From: Rhizomys pruinosus
Lineage: Eukaryota > Chordata > Mammalia > Rodentia > Spalacidae
Length of the DNA stretch: 64,000 nt
Direction of reading: 5' to 3'
NCBI GenBank assembly: GCA_009823505.1
Contig: VZQC01006311.1
Span: forward strand, 1,725,791-1,789,790
The notes beneath the pieces are model-generated. The model had not been told where the DNA came from. It saw nothing but the letters and a program-made list of their open reading frames with translations, and did no database searches. Position 1 is the stretch's first letter. Every line of letters starts with the position of its first letter. This document shows positions 9,641 to 20,935 of the stretch, in pieces. The translations under genes and the position numbers were made by a program.

Positions 9641-11222
9641 CCTTTTCTTCGTGATCACTCTTGTAATACACCACATCACACAAAAGGCGATCTCTACCAC
9701 ACCTACCTTACTTCATTCTTCGTGCATCCAAGTGGTATTGGGATTTTTTTTTTAAGCTAAAGGAGTTGTGTGGGTGTTTGATCATCTGAGTCAAAAGTTC
9801 CAACCAGAATATAAATAAAATCTTGTTCTTGGTCAAAAGAAGCCAGTGTCAACGGGTATAAACCAGACCACAGTATGTACCATAAACCCTTGTAAGCCAT
9901 TGAAAGCCACTCTCCGTTAGCATTTCCAAAAACATCAGAGGAACATAGTCTGTTCCGCCTCTACAGTGCTTTTTGCAAATAGCCAGGTCTAACCTACGAC
10001 CTGTCTTTCCTACCTATGCCTCTTGCTGTTATTCATGAGAGAAAGATACAAACAAATAAATCAGTCTATGAATATGCCTAAGACTTTCCTATGACATGGC
10101 TTCAATCTTAGCTGACAGTCTTTAAAGCGGTGAGAATCACAAGCCATCCCTACCTAAAATTACTTTTGTCTATTTTCTATAGTTGGTAAGATTTCCTTTG
10201 AGTAAGTCCTACTCATAAGAACAAAAACTGAAAATGTTCCAGAACAGTAGAGTAGAGTCAAAGGGAGATCTGCCTAGTCATAAATAAGCAAGATCAGCCG
10301 GGCGTGGTGGCGCACGCTTTTAGTCTCGAGCACTTGGGAGGCAGAGGCAGGCGGATCTTTGTGAGTTCAATGTCAGCCTGGCTACAGAGTGAGTTCCAGG
10401 ACAGCTGGCCTACAGGGGAATCCTGTCTCGAAAAGACATAAATAAATAAAAATAATAAATAATAAATAATAAATAAATAAATAAAGCAAGTTTAGCAGAT
10501 GGTAAGGAAAAAAAACGTTAGGTAATGGCCTTGCCTGTGTTTTTCAGTCAAGGCCAATGGTGAGGAAGTCCTCTTCTCTCTAGGTATTTGATTAGGTACA
10601 CGTTACTCATATATGAGCAATTTGAAACACATGGCATCTGGGCCACAGGCACACTGCAGTTAGAGAAATAGCATGCCGAGGTGCTAACGGACACACCGTC
10701 GGTCCTCCCTGCACCACTCCTGATCTGCCCAGTGGCGTTAACGGAGAAATGCTACCACATTTAGAGATGGTTGCCATCCCAGAGAGTTACCTTGCTAGTC
10801 CAAAGTTCAAAATTAAAATCACATAGCACATTTATGTAACTATTAAGGGGGTGAGGTCTGTTCATAGTAAAATTATTGCTAAAATTCTAATTCCTTTTAT
10901 TTCCATAATGAACATCAAGATTCTCATAAAAGTTACTTTAAAAATTTCCTTCAATGCAAAGAGAAAAGGTTATTTTGTGAGGGGGAAAAAAACTGATTTA
11001 TTTCCTAATCATCAGTGTCTGCAGGCCTCTTTGGGGCTTTCTCATTTAAAACCAAGCCAAGGGCCATTTGATCTAGCGTCTCTTCCAACCCCAAACTTCC
11101 AGGCTCCCAGAACACGTTGCCCGCGCTGGGTCCTCTAGCCTCCAGTGGTATTTGTCTGGAACACATCAGCTCTTTCAACTGATTTCTTTTAGCATTTCCT
11201 TCCTCTTAAATTCTACAGGGGG
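9641..11222. repeat. Large direct duplication, copy 2 (noisy)
   Basis: Same sequence as 7903-9487 at an offset of about 1,738 bp. Most of it is identical, but clusters of small insertions and deletions occur at 9655-9740, in the internal B1 at 10300-10425, and at 10620-10710. The first cluster has a single inserted base roughly every ten bases, a pattern of sequencing error rather than mutation. Copy 2 leaves copy 1 at 'ctacaggggg' and continues into a G-rich tract instead of a B1. Confidence 0.93.
10295..10495 (+). mobile_element. B1 SINE, copy of the 8536-8746 insertion
   Basis: Same insertion site and tail as in copy 1, but with clustered one- and two-base indels ('cacgctttt agtctcgagc', 'agcctggctacag', 'agctggcctacag'). 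Confidence 0.9.
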
Positions 11223-11260
11223 TGCGTGGGGTGGGCGGTGGGGTGGGGAGTGGGCGGTAA
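11218..11260 (+). repeat. G-rich, possible G-quadruplex tract
   Basis: Six or more runs of three or four G separated by one to four bases (for example 'gtggggtgggcggtgggg'). It begins exactly where the second large repeat copy ends. Confidence 0.7.
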
Positions 11261-11358
11261 TACTTTGATTCACTTGAAAAAAAAAAATAAAGCATTTGAT
11301 TTTTAAAATAGTTTTTTAGAAAGGATATTTTCTTATTAGGAGCCGCTCCTGCACATAC

Positions 11359-11410
11359 GTGTGCGTGTGTGTGTGTGTGTGTTGTGTGGTGTTGTGTTGT
11401 TTGTTGTTGT
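11359..11410. repeat. (GT)n microsatellite
   Basis: GT dinucleotides passing into a GTT-rich tract. Confidence 0.92.
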
Positions 11411-11534
11411 TTCAACCGTTTTTTTACCTTCAATGGCAGTTTCTCAAACATGAGGGGAAATTAATTGCATGAGATGTTAGACGTTCCCAGGGGATACTGA
11501 TACTGTCTGCTTGGTGCTAACAGAATTCACTTCC

Positions 11535-11995
11535 TCTGGCTCCCTGGAAGTCAGAGCCTTCCTCGGCGCCCTGGAGAACAAGCCCTTCCAATTGGCTTGC
11601 CTGGATACCAGAGCCCTTCCATTGGCTCCCTGGATAACAGAGCCCTTCCTCCGGCTCCCTGGATAACAGAGCCCTTCCTCCGGCTCCCTGGATAACAGAG
11701 CCCTTCCTCTGGCTCCCTGGATAACAGAGCCCTTCCATTGGCTCCCTGGATAACAGAGCCCTTCCTCCGGCTCCCTGGATACCAGAGCCCTTCCTCCGGC
11801 TCCCTGGATAACAGAGCCCTTCCTCCGGCTCCCTGGATAACAGAGCCCTTCCATTGGCTGGCTCCCTGGATAACAGAGCCCTTCCTCTGGCTCCCTGGAT
11901 AACAGAGCCCTTCCTCTGGCTCCATGGATAACAGAGCCCTTCCTCTGGCTCCCTGGATAACAGAGTCCTTCCATTGGCTCCATGGATAACAGGGC
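11535..11995. repeat. 29-bp minisatellite, about 15 copies
   Basis: Unit 'ggctccctggataacagagc' followed by 'ccttcctcc' (29 bp), repeated across the interval with variants 'ccattgg' for 'cctccgg' and 'accag' for 'aacag'. Edge units are more diverged. Because 29 is not a multiple of 3 and no unit has a stop, all three antisense frames stay open for 124-173 codons with the same shifted peptide (GRALLSREPEEGLCYP...). I do not regard these as genes. Confidence 0.96.
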
Positions 11996-12319
11996 CATTT
12001 ATTAGTTCCCAGGAATGCTGCCTATTGGTCAATTCTACTGTGCAGCCTTATTCTCTGTAGCCACACTTTTCACAGAGTGCTTTAAACTTGAGGTGTTGTG
12101 GAATACCTCTGAGCAATGCCCCCTCTATTTTTCCTGTTTATTTGGGCCCTACATCCTCTCTTCTTTCACAGAAGAATCACTTCAGTGAAACCCTTGCCAA
12201 GGCCCTCGGTAGTTGTGACATTTACCCCCTTGGCCATTGGCTGGCAAAGCCAAGTCCTGTTAGCATACTAGCTGCTTTCTATTTTTTGAATGGGTTAAGC
12301 AACTGAAAGTATATATTTA
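11996..12319. other. Unassigned sequence
   Basis: No repeat or exon recognised. Confidence 0.4.
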
Positions 12320-12324
12320 GTACT

Positions 12325-12560
12325 TTCCTCATTGCTATGGCCAAATACCTGACAAAAAGGAATCTAAGGGAGGAAGGGCTTATCTTAGCTGTTTGGGGCT
12401 GCAGTCCATCGTGGTAGGAAAGGCAAGGTGTCCACAGTCAGGAAGCAGAGAGAGATGAATACTGGTGCTCAGCTCACTCTCTCCTTTCCCTGCAGGCCAG
12501 GGCCCCACTGTATTGCTGACACAGCTCACAGAGTGGGTCTTCCCTCAGTCAAGCCTAGGC
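12325..12560 (+). mobile_element. Old copy of the TG...CA element seen at 57,945
   Basis: 'cattgctatggccaaatacc', 'gaagggcttatcttagctg' and 'gcagtccatcgtggtagg' correspond in order to 'ctgttgctgtgataaaaacc', 'agagtttatttgagctta' and 'gagtccattgtgggg' in the 57,945-58,301 element. Much more diverged; ends not defined. Confidence 0.55.
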
Positions 12561-13069
12561 ATACCTAGGTGTGTGTTTCCATGGTGATTCTGCATCCAGT
12601 CTTGTTGAGTCATGTCTGACCATGTCACTAAGTATGTCCAAAGCAAATTTGTCACTCTCACCATGCCTGTTGCATGTTCTGTCATCACAGCTAGGTCCAC
12701 TGTCTCAGAAAGTAACAAATCACCCAGACATCCCTCACTAACCCTCATGTTAGGCCGTCCCCAGGCCACTGGCTCACCTCCTGTAGTTCTCAGTTCCACA
12801 CCCAGCTTTCACTTCCTTAGTCTGTTCTCTTAATATCCCCGAATTCTGCAATCACCCCCAAATTTGTGTCTCTACCAGAGTCCATCTTTGCCTTATCCAT
12901 TCTGCACAGGGCCGCCAGTTCGCCATTATACCAAGTCAGACTATCTTCTCTGCTATTCAAGACTTCACCACTGACCATTTCCCTTATAAGAAAGCACACA
13001 GTACTAAAAGTGCTTATAATACCCTTTGTGATCTAAACTCATTCCTTCCTGCTGCCTGACTCTAAACAG

Positions 13070-13127
13070 TTGTGTGTGCTTGTGTGTGCCTGTGTGTGTG
13101 TGTGTGTGTGTATGTGTGTGTGTGTGT
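13070..13127. repeat. (GT)n microsatellite
   Basis: Imperfect GT tract. Confidence 0.93.
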
Positions 13128-13129
13128 TT

Positions 13130-13215
13130 TGAGTGCAGAGGTCTGAGGACTGGTTTTCTCTTCCACCTTGTGGGTCCCAGGGCTCAAAGTCAGGTTGTCA
13201 GCCAGGGTGATAAGG
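13130..13215 (-). mobile_element. B3-type SINE fragment
   Basis: Antisense: 'gtcagg', 'tctcttccaccttgtgggtc', 'gtcaggttgtcagcc'. Matches the central part of a B3-type SINE; short and diverged. Confidence 0.5.
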
Positions 13216-14264
13216 CCGTGACTCCCTGAGGCAGCTCACAGGCCCAACGAGGAGATTCTCAGTCTCTCTGTCTGGTCCTGCCCCCTGTCTCTGGCTTCCA
13301 ATACTTCAGGGATGAGTACTCTGCTTAAACTCTCACTTTGGTCTTCTCCACTAAACACTCTGTGCCTTGGGTGCTGCCCAGCTTAAGTGAGGTGGTATTT
13401 TGTCCTCCCAAGTCTGAGAAAGGGCCTCTCCTCTGCCCCACTCCACTGCTAACTTCCTTATCATGTCGCTCGAGCTGTCTTGTGACCACATTGCCCAGCT
13501 TTATCTGGATGAGATTACAATGACTGAAGCAGCACCTTATCTCTGTGGGTCACTGCTGAACCCTAAGAAATGAGCTTAGAGATAGAACACTACAGGTGTG
13601 CAACGAAGTGCTATGTTCTTGAATGAATCAATCCATGTGACCTGTCCAGCCGAGGACTCATCCAAATACATGCACAGCTATTCCTACCTAAAAATGTTCG
13701 ACGATGTCAGTCATCTGGAACACACTAGATATACTTCTATAGTAAAGGTAACAAAATAATGTCACACCTTACTGGATTCTTATTACGTGCCAATCATTGT
13801 GACACTTGTTCCGTAATCCTTATCCTGAGAAGAGCAGCACAAATGAAGTTTTTATCTGCACATCACACGGGGGCACACTGCAGCTAAGCGGAGGCTGGAT
13901 CACGTCTCTGTATTTGGGAAGCAGGTGGAATGATCCTGATTTGAACCCGAGCAGTCCCATTCAAGAATCTATGAAATACCCCTTCTTTACAGCCTGTCAG
14001 TTCCAGAACTTGTGTCACATGGCAACACAGAGAGATGTGCTACTGTCCCTAAGGTTAATACCTCCATGTGGGTGATGGAAAGGGAGGGAATGGGTTCATT
14101 TACCAGATAAACAAATACACAGAAAGAAAATCAGCAGTGCTCTGGGGCTGTTAAAATCTTGTGAACATCCAAAGAGCTCAAGACGTGCTCCATCTTCAGA
14201 AAATGAGGACCCGAGCAAACGTTCATGAAAACGCTTATGCCTTTCTGGGTTTATTGTTGTTATT
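13216..14264. other. Unassigned intergenic sequence
   Basis: No repeat or coding exon recognised. An 89-codon frame at 13806-14075 has no recognisable homology. Confidence 0.4.
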
Positions 14265-14265
14265 A

Positions 14266-14460
14266 GAGACAGGATGTCTAGCCCAGGCTGGCTTCGAGCT
14301 CTCTATGAAACCAAGTGGACTGTGAACTTCTGATCCTGCTTCTGTCTGCTGAGTGCTATGATTACAAGAACCCCCTCTCTAGTCTATGCAGTGTTGGGAA
14401 AGGACCCAGGCTACATGCATGCTAGGCCAGCGCTCTGCAGCTGAGCAGCGTCCCCAGCCC
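14266..14460 (-). mobile_element. B4-type SINE (B1 plus ID head)
   Basis: Antisense B1-like part ('agagacaggatgtctagccc' to 'tgattacaag') followed by an ID-like head ('catgctaggccagcgctctg', 'gcgtccccagccc'). This order is the reverse complement of the ID-B1 fusion known as B4. Confidence 0.78.
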
Positions 14461-14884
14461 CCAGCTGAGTTTTGAAGGCTATGAAGAGGCATACAGATGT
14501 GGTGATGGCTAACTTGAGGGAATAGTATTCAACCCACCACAGTTGGAGCCCAGGCTGCTCGGAGTGCTTTATGTAAGTCATGAGGCAGGGAAGCAGATTA
14601 AAGTCTTGTATGGAGTTAGGAATTTTGAGAATTATTCTGTGCTGGTGATTAGCGGTGATAGCCTACCTGTAACTTCACCTCTCCCTGACTTTATGGCTTT
14701 AGGTGAATTATTTAAGCTCTCTGTCTGTTTCTCACTGTAAAATAAGAATAAAAATAATATCCACTGTACACGTTTGGTGTGCTATTTAAATTCCTATTTG
14801 AAGGTCAAGCATCCTTATCTGAAACTAAAATTCTCCAGAATCCAAAAAGCAATTGAACACTGACATGATACCACAAATCGAATG

Positions 14885-14930
14885 TGTATGTGTGTGTGTG
14901 TGTGTGTGTGTAGGTGTGTGTGTAGGTGTT
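14885..14930. repeat. (GT)n microsatellite
   Basis: GT tract with two AG interruptions. Confidence 0.93.
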
Positions 14931-15039
14931 AGCATATGCTCAAACTGTGTCTGCCACAGCAGCACCCTGCATACATGCAATGGTTAGACTGTGACTCTGA
15001 ACCCTTTTCATATGAAATCCAAGTTGGAATCTGTACTTT

Positions 15040-15062
15040 GTGTGTGTGTGTGCGTGTGCGTG

Positions 15063-15094
<32 letters not shown>

Positions 15095-15122
15095 TGTGTG
15101 TGTGTGTGTGTGCGTGTGTGTT
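15040..15122. repeat. (GT)n / (GCGT)n microsatellite
   Basis: GT dinucleotides with an internal block of GCGT units. The only open frames across it are simple-repeat translations. Confidence 0.95.
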
Positions 15123-15651
15123 TCCATGCCATTTAGTGCTTCCTGGAATCCCAGGAGAGCCTAAAATCCTGCTTGGTAAGCACTAAAAGGAGGGGCTTGT
15201 GCCAGCCCAGCTCCTTCCCCTGAGGTCCAGACTCCACACTTAAAGTAGTCAGGGATCTAAGCAAGGTACATATGAGCTCGGTCTACAGGTCCACAACTCC
15301 CAGTTCTCCCCGCTTCGCCCCCACAAGAGCGGGGCTTCTAGGATTCAGCAAGGGAAGCAGTCTTGGCATCTGGCACTCTAAGGGTGTTTCTTCTCAGCCC
15401 GTTCTCTCTGACCATTTGGTTGTGCACTTTAAGTTGATTTCTTTGCCCAATAAGCTCTTTCTCACAGAAAGCCAGAAGCTGGACAGTGGCTCACTTAAGG
15501 GAACAAATGTGGGCATGATACAAAGTTCTAAGTATCTTGATCAGATTTGCATTCTAGATGAATCTTTTTGTCACTAAGATGCAGAATAACTTAATTTCTA
15601 TTTTACATATGAGAAATTTTAGGATTAAGAACTTCAGTAATATAGGGTTTT
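15123..15651. other. Unassigned intergenic sequence
   Basis: No repeat recognised. A 101-codon frame at 15272-15577 has no recognisable domain and no evidence of splicing signals that would make it an exon. Confidence 0.4.
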
Positions 15652-15941
15652 AAGAAACGGAAGCCGGGGCTGGAGAGATGGCCTAGCGGTTAAGAGCGCC
15701 GACCGCTCTTACAGAGGACCCGGGTTCGATCCCCAGCACCCACATGGCGGCTGAGAACCGTCTGAAACTCCAATTCCAGGAGAACTCCAGTTCCAGGGGA
15801 ATCCGAGACCCGCTTCTGACCTCCGCGGCATTGCACGACACGAGTGCACAAACCTGCATGCAGACAGTACATTCATACACATACAGAAATAAATAAAAAA
15901 ATTAATAAAAAAAAATTAAAAAAAAAAAAGAAACGGAAGCC
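15652..15941 (+). mobile_element. B2 SINE with target-site duplication
   Basis: Sense B2 body 15666-15927, 'ggggctggagagatggccta' to 'acatacagaaataaataaaa' with a long A-rich tail. The direct repeat 'aagaaacggaagcc' lies at 15652-15665 and 15928-15941, identical on both sides. It carries the doubled 'actcca(a/g)ttccagg' motif and retains CpG sites, so it is young. B2 transcripts are made by RNA polymerase III from an internal promoter in the tRNA-like head. Confidence 0.97.
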
Positions 15942-16944
15942 AAAATCCAGATTTTCTACATTCAAATTTATAATTATACCTTATTCTTGGAAAAGAATGA
16001 ACTTTCTTAGACAAAATGTCTGTTTGTTCTTCAAACAGTTTACTAAAAAGCCTATAACATGTTTCCTTAGGCCCTGGAGATTAGGCACTAGAAACCACAC
16101 TGTCGTCTTCCTTGGAGTGTGTAAGCTTTGGTTGGATATCTAAGGACTGTCCATTTCTCTCTCACTGGGACGTTGTCTTTCTTTCTCCACTCTTCTCTGG
16201 TGTGAGGGATGTCAATGGAGAGGCCCAGAACTGGCCTTCAGTTTGAAATTGCCCATGTTTCAGTTTGAGAGGAGCCTGGTCATTCTTGCGGTGGCTAAAT
16301 TGGGTTGGAAGACAGCTGAGGAAATTGACCGAGGAATCAAATTCCACTTGACGTTGTTCCTGCCTCATGAACAAGTGTTCTAAGGGTCCCATTCCACATG
16401 CCCTCACAGAGTTTCCAGGAGAGAAACTGAACTGCTAAAATGAAGAATCTCGCCCCATGGAGTGCCTGTCCAAAATACAACGTGGCTTCTTGAACATTAA
16501 AAGAAAGGAAAAGAAAATATTTATGGGCTAGAGGTTTATGAATTCTTATACTGGGTCATCTCTAAAAATATTGCATTAACCCCAAGGGTAATAGTAACAG
16601 GCTTGGTTTAGGAAACAGTTCGACTAACAGAAAGATGATCTTGCTCTGTAAGTGACACTGGGTCTTATAGCAATACATGAAAAATTCAATGATGGAAAAT
16701 AGTGATTAATAGCACTAAACACTTAAGTAGCACTTAGCTTTCCCAGACCACATTCATTTTAACCTCATCTGAACCTTGTGGTTAAACAGGAAGAGGGCAG
16801 GTGCCCATGTGACAGATGAAGAAATTAAAACACAGAGGGCTAATAACTCATTAAGTATTGATGGCTGTGCTGGGACAAGAGGCATGGCTATGTTGGGACG
16901 AGAGGATAAACTCCCCGTTTCCATCTTCTCATTCAAATTGTACT
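15942..16944. other. Unassigned intergenic sequence
   Basis: No repeat or exon recognised. Confidence 0.4.
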
Positions 16945-17178
16945 CATGGGGCAGGCAAGTGCGTCACCCAGTGGTAGAGTGGTTGTTTGGCAGCCAGAAA
17001 GTCCTGGGTTGCATCCCCCAGGCCTGCATGAACCAGGCATGGTAGAACATGCCTGTACTCCCAGCACTCAGGGGGCAGAGGCTGGAGGATCAGGAGTTCA
17101 AGGTCAGCCTGGACTGCACAGCCAATTTGAGGCTAGCCCGGACTATTTTAGATCCTGTTCAGAAAATTAAAAGAAACA
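16945..17178 (+). mobile_element. B4-type SINE (ID-B1 fusion)
   Basis: ID-like head with 'cacccagtggtagagtggtt' and 'gtcctgggttgcatcccc', followed by a B1-like part 'aggcatggtagaacatgcct' to 'agatcctgttcagaaaatt'. Sense counterpart of the 14,266 copy. Confidence 0.82.
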
Positions 17179-18018
17179 AGACTCATGATAGTCACCTAAG
17201 CAACAGCCAGCAGTGAGATGGAGGCAGGCAAAAACCCTCACGTCACGATTTCCATCGGTACATCATGATTTCCATCTGTACGTGCAGCATTGGACACTAG
17301 TACGAGACAGAGCCCACAGAGCATGTCTGTGCTGTGTTTAGCTTTGGTGTGAAGTGTCATTTTGCCTGATCTAGAATTTAGAGTCAGAGAGTGTGTTAGT
17401 GACCTTAAGAAGCCATTCATAAAGTACAATATTGTGTCATGGAGAGAAGTGGGGCATCGAATCCACCCCACTGTACAGAACGTACTTGTGCCTTCTGGGC
17501 CTGCTCACAGAGCACAGTGACTTGTCTCTTTGCCGGTTCTATGTCATGGGTCTGAGCTGTGGCATAACCTTACAAACACTGAAAACAGAAAAAAAAAATC
17601 ACAGCAGCTTTGTAGGGAGCCAGTATCCAAATCACCCATCCAACCTCTGCCCATGCTGCTTGGACTTTCCATACAACAATTATGTCCCAAACCCTGGCCT
17701 AAAGTTTAAGTCCCTTGGGCTGAGAGAAAATCCTGAGAGATTCCAGCTCTGTCTTAAAAGTGAAACCAGACCAACCACCATCTCAGCTGATCCACAACAG
17801 TCCTCTGCTCCTCGAGCAACTCCAACCTGTAGCAGCATCAACTGAACCATCCAAGGAGATGTCAGCAGCCTCCCTCAAGACTTTACTCATTTTAATCCTC
17901 CTGTCTAGCAACTTCAGGATACAAAGAAGTGAAATATGGTCAAAAGTTAGGAAACTTCTCATAGCACTTTGACACCCGATCTCAAAATAAGAAGAAAAAA
18001 ACCCACAAAATACAGATT
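17179..18018. other. Unassigned intergenic sequence
   Basis: No repeat family recognised. The 137-codon frame at 17432-17845 shows no domain I know, and its codon content (clustered Pro, Ser, Thr) gives no support for coding. Confidence 0.35.
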
Positions 18019-18291
18019 AAGAATAAAGCAATCAGGGCTGGAGTGATGGCTCAGCAGTTAAGAACACTGACTGCTCTTGAAGAGGATCCAGGTTCAATTC
18101 CCAGAACTCACACTGCAGCTAAAAATAAAACTCTCCATAACCCCAGGTCCAGAGGATTGGGCACCCTCTTCTAACCTCTGTGAGCATTGTGTGACATGGG
18201 TACACCTACCTACATACATGCACATATATTCATAAACATAAAATAAAATAATAAATAAAATATTTTAAAAGTTAAAAAAGAATAAAGCAAT
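18019..18291 (+). mobile_element. B2 SINE with target-site duplication
   Basis: Sense B2, 'agggctggagtgatggctca' to a tail of AAATA units, between direct repeats 'aagaataaagcaat' at 18019-18032 and 18278-18291. It lacks the 18-bp internal duplication. Confidence 0.95.
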
Positions 18292-18489
18292 TAATGCAAT
18301 TCAATATTGTTGCAATTTATGAATGAAATACACATACATAGATACAATCTAAATATATATACATAGATATAATATAAATTGCCAGCCTTCAGTTTCATTT
18401 TGAATTCTTGTAAAGTTGTATCCTTTTTCCAGGTTTCTTCTTTACAGCTTTTACAGTCTTATCAGTAACTATAGTGTTTAACTTCTTTT

Positions 18490-19965
18490 TTATATTTTTA
18501 TTTTTTATTTTTTTGTTTATTATTTTTAAGAGATTCACAATAAAGAGCACAGTTGTTTTCAGATCACACTGACGTTGCTCAGTTTGCCATACAATTAGGT
18601 AATTGGGGCTAACATCTACAGATGAGGGATACCATTTGTTGTTTGTTTTTCTGGGACTGTGTTACTTCACTCAGCATGATATCTTCTAGCTCCAGCCATT
18701 TACCTGCAAAGCCCATGAGGTCATCTTTCTTTACCGCTGCATAGAACTCCATTGTGTAGATGTACCACATTTTCTCTATCCACTCGTCAGTTGAGGGGCA
18801 TTTGGGTTGGTTCCAGCTCCTTGCTATTGTGAAGAGAGCTGCAATAAACATGGCTGTTCATGTATCTCTGCAGTAAGATGACACTTATGGGTACATGCCC
18901 AGGAGTGGTATGGCTGGGTCAGGTGGCAAGTTCATTCCAAGTCTTCCAAGGGTTCTCCACACTGCTTTCCATAGTGGCTGTACGAGTTTACATTCCCACC
19001 AGCAGTGGATGAGTGTTCCCCTTTCCCCACAACCTCTCCAGCACTTGGTGTCATTTGTTTTCTTGATCCTAGCCAGTCTTATTGGAGTAAGATGATATCT
19101 TAAAGTGGTTTTAATTTGCATTTCCTTAATTATTAGCAACCTTGAACACTTCTTAAGGTGTTTCTCAGCCATCTCTAATTCCTCACTTGTGAAGTCTCTG
19201 TTCAGTTCTTTGCTCCATCTATTGAGTGGGTCATTTGTTTTCTTTCTTCTTTGTCTTTGAGTAGTTTATATATTCTGGAAATCAATGCTTTGTCAGATGT
19301 ATCTGCGGTGAAGGTTTCCTCCCACTCTGTGGGATTTCTCTTCACTTCCTTGATTGTTTCTTTTGATGTACAGAAGCTTTTGAGTTTAATGAGGTCCCAT
19401 TTGTCAATTGTCAACCTTCATTCTTGTGCAGCTGCTGTCTGACTTAGGAAGTATTTTCCTACGCCTGTGTCTTGTAGTCTGCTGCCAACTTTGTCTTCTA
19501 TCGCCTCAGAGTTTGGGGTTTCACGTTGAGGTCTTTGATCCATCTGGAGTTGACTTTTGTACAGGGTGAGAGGTAGGGGTTTAATTTCATTCTTCTACAA
19601 GTGGTGATCCAGTTTTGCCAACACCACTTGCTGAAGATGCTGTCTTTCCTCCATTGTGTCTTCTTGGACCCTTGTCAAATATGAGATTGCTGAAATTGTA
19701 TGTGCTCAAGTTTGGATCTTCAGTTTTGTTCCCTTGGTCAACAGGTCTGTTTTTGTGCCAGTACCAGGCTGTTTTTATGACTGTAGTATAGTTTGAAGTC
19801 TGGTGTAGAGATCCCCCCTGTATTGCTCTTTTCACTCAGGGTTGTTTTGGCTATTCAGGGTCTTTTGTTTTTCCAAATGAAATTAAGGACTTTTTTTCCA
19901 AGCCTGTGAAGAAACTCTTAGGGATTTTAATTGGGATTGCATTAAATCTGTACAAGAGTTCATGG
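18490..19965 (-). pseudogene. L1 LINE, 5'-truncated (ORF2 3' part)
   Basis: Antisense L1. The ORF2 stop lies at 18609, preceded (in L1 sense) by ...MVSLICRC. Upstream frames read the conserved C-terminal zinc-knuckle-type region ([18 protein letters not shown], encoded near 19000-19060), then the region 3' of the reverse transcriptase, broken by frameshifts near 19200, 19420 and 19590. The copy stops near 19,965 where L1 sequence gives way to unrelated DNA, so endonuclease and reverse transcriptase core are absent. 3' sequence is A/T-rich (18480-18530). No target-site duplication was found. A dead fragment; no product expected. Confidence 0.95.
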
Positions 19966-20487
19966 TTGTGCTCCTGAAATAGCCTGAGATTGTTTTGCAG
20001 CCAAACTCCATAGACATTATTATATTTTATTATCCTAGAAAGAACCACAAGACATTAGTCACTGCTAGCCAGATGCCTATGAAGGAATTCATGACTCTCT
20101 TTCCATCTTTAGGAGTGGTCCTGTTTCCCACCTTCACTGAGAATGGCGGACCTTCCTGTCCCCATGCTGCCACCCATTCTGCACCACAAAGGTTCTTCTG
20201 AGCCAGGAGTTGCTTCAGAAGTGCCTGGTCACAAATCACTCCAGGCTCTGTATGTACATCCTTTATCTACCATTGGCCATCAAAGCCTGGGGCTCATCAT
20301 TCTGTAAGAGACCATGCTGAAGAGACTCTCCTTCCACCTCACAGTGGCCTTGAACCAGACAGTCAGCCTGGACCAAACAGAAAATAGACCACTTTATTCA
20401 TTTACAGTGATGTCAGTGATAGTAATTCTACACTTTGCTTTTTTGACATATTTATCGTGTAATGATTTTTAATAACCTTAAATAAGT

Positions 20488-20676
20488 TAAACATGGATTG
20501 GGGATTTCCTGGGACCACCTGAAGCACAGGAGTGTCCAGGTGGATTCTTTGGAGAACCTTCAGAACAGAAAGGGAAGAGTGAGTTAGACTTCCAATAGAA
20601 AGTCTAAAACTTAGACAAGTCAACACTCAATAAGAAAAGAGAAAAGGAGAAAAGCAAATCAATCAAACAAACAATG
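20488..20676 (+). mobile_element. Orphan L1 5'-end fragment
   Basis: 'ggagaaccttcagaacagaa', 'gagtgagttagacttccaat' and 'caatcaaacaaacaatgaag' match, in order, the 5' region of the L1s at 54,170-54,560 (sense) and 40,420-40,600 (antisense). Only the last part of the 5' UTR is present; it breaks off into a B3 SINE. Confidence 0.85.
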
Positions 20677-20836
20677 AAGTGCCATGTGTTCATTGCATGG
20701 GGGTGTCCATGCCTTGTGCAAGTGGAGGTCAGAGGAGCCAGTTCTTTCCTTCCACCATGTGAGTCTTGGGAATTGAACTCAAGTCGCCAGGCCTGGTGAC
20801 AAGGACCTTTACCCACTGAGCCATCTTGCCAGCCCT
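20677..20836 (-). mobile_element. B3-type SINE
   Basis: Antisense: 'tgcaagtggaggtcagagga', 'ccaccatgtgagtcttggga', 'acccactgagccatcttgcc'. Abuts the L1 fragment on its left. Confidence 0.85.
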
Positions 20837-20837
20837 G

Positions 20838-20935
20838 CCATGAGTTTTAGATCAACCTGGGATACATAGTGAATTCCAGGGCAGCCTAGGCTATAGAGGA
20901 TCCTGTCTCACAAATAAACAAATAAATATATGAAT
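20838..20935 (+). mobile_element. B1 SINE, 3' part
   Basis: 'gatcaacctgggatacatag' to 'gatcctgtctcacaaataaa' followed by an AAATA tail. 5' third missing. Confidence 0.75.

Noticed and set aside
11535..11995. CRISPR array
   Set aside because: Units are contiguous without unique spacers, and the DNA is mammalian.
11477..12032. 173- and 171-codon repetitive ORFs
   Set aside because: All three antisense frames are open because the 29-bp minisatellite unit has no stops.
15666..15740. tRNA gene at a B2 head
   Set aside because: The head is tRNA-derived (A and B box-like words) but sits in a B2 SINE with tail and target duplication and cannot fold as a full tRNA.
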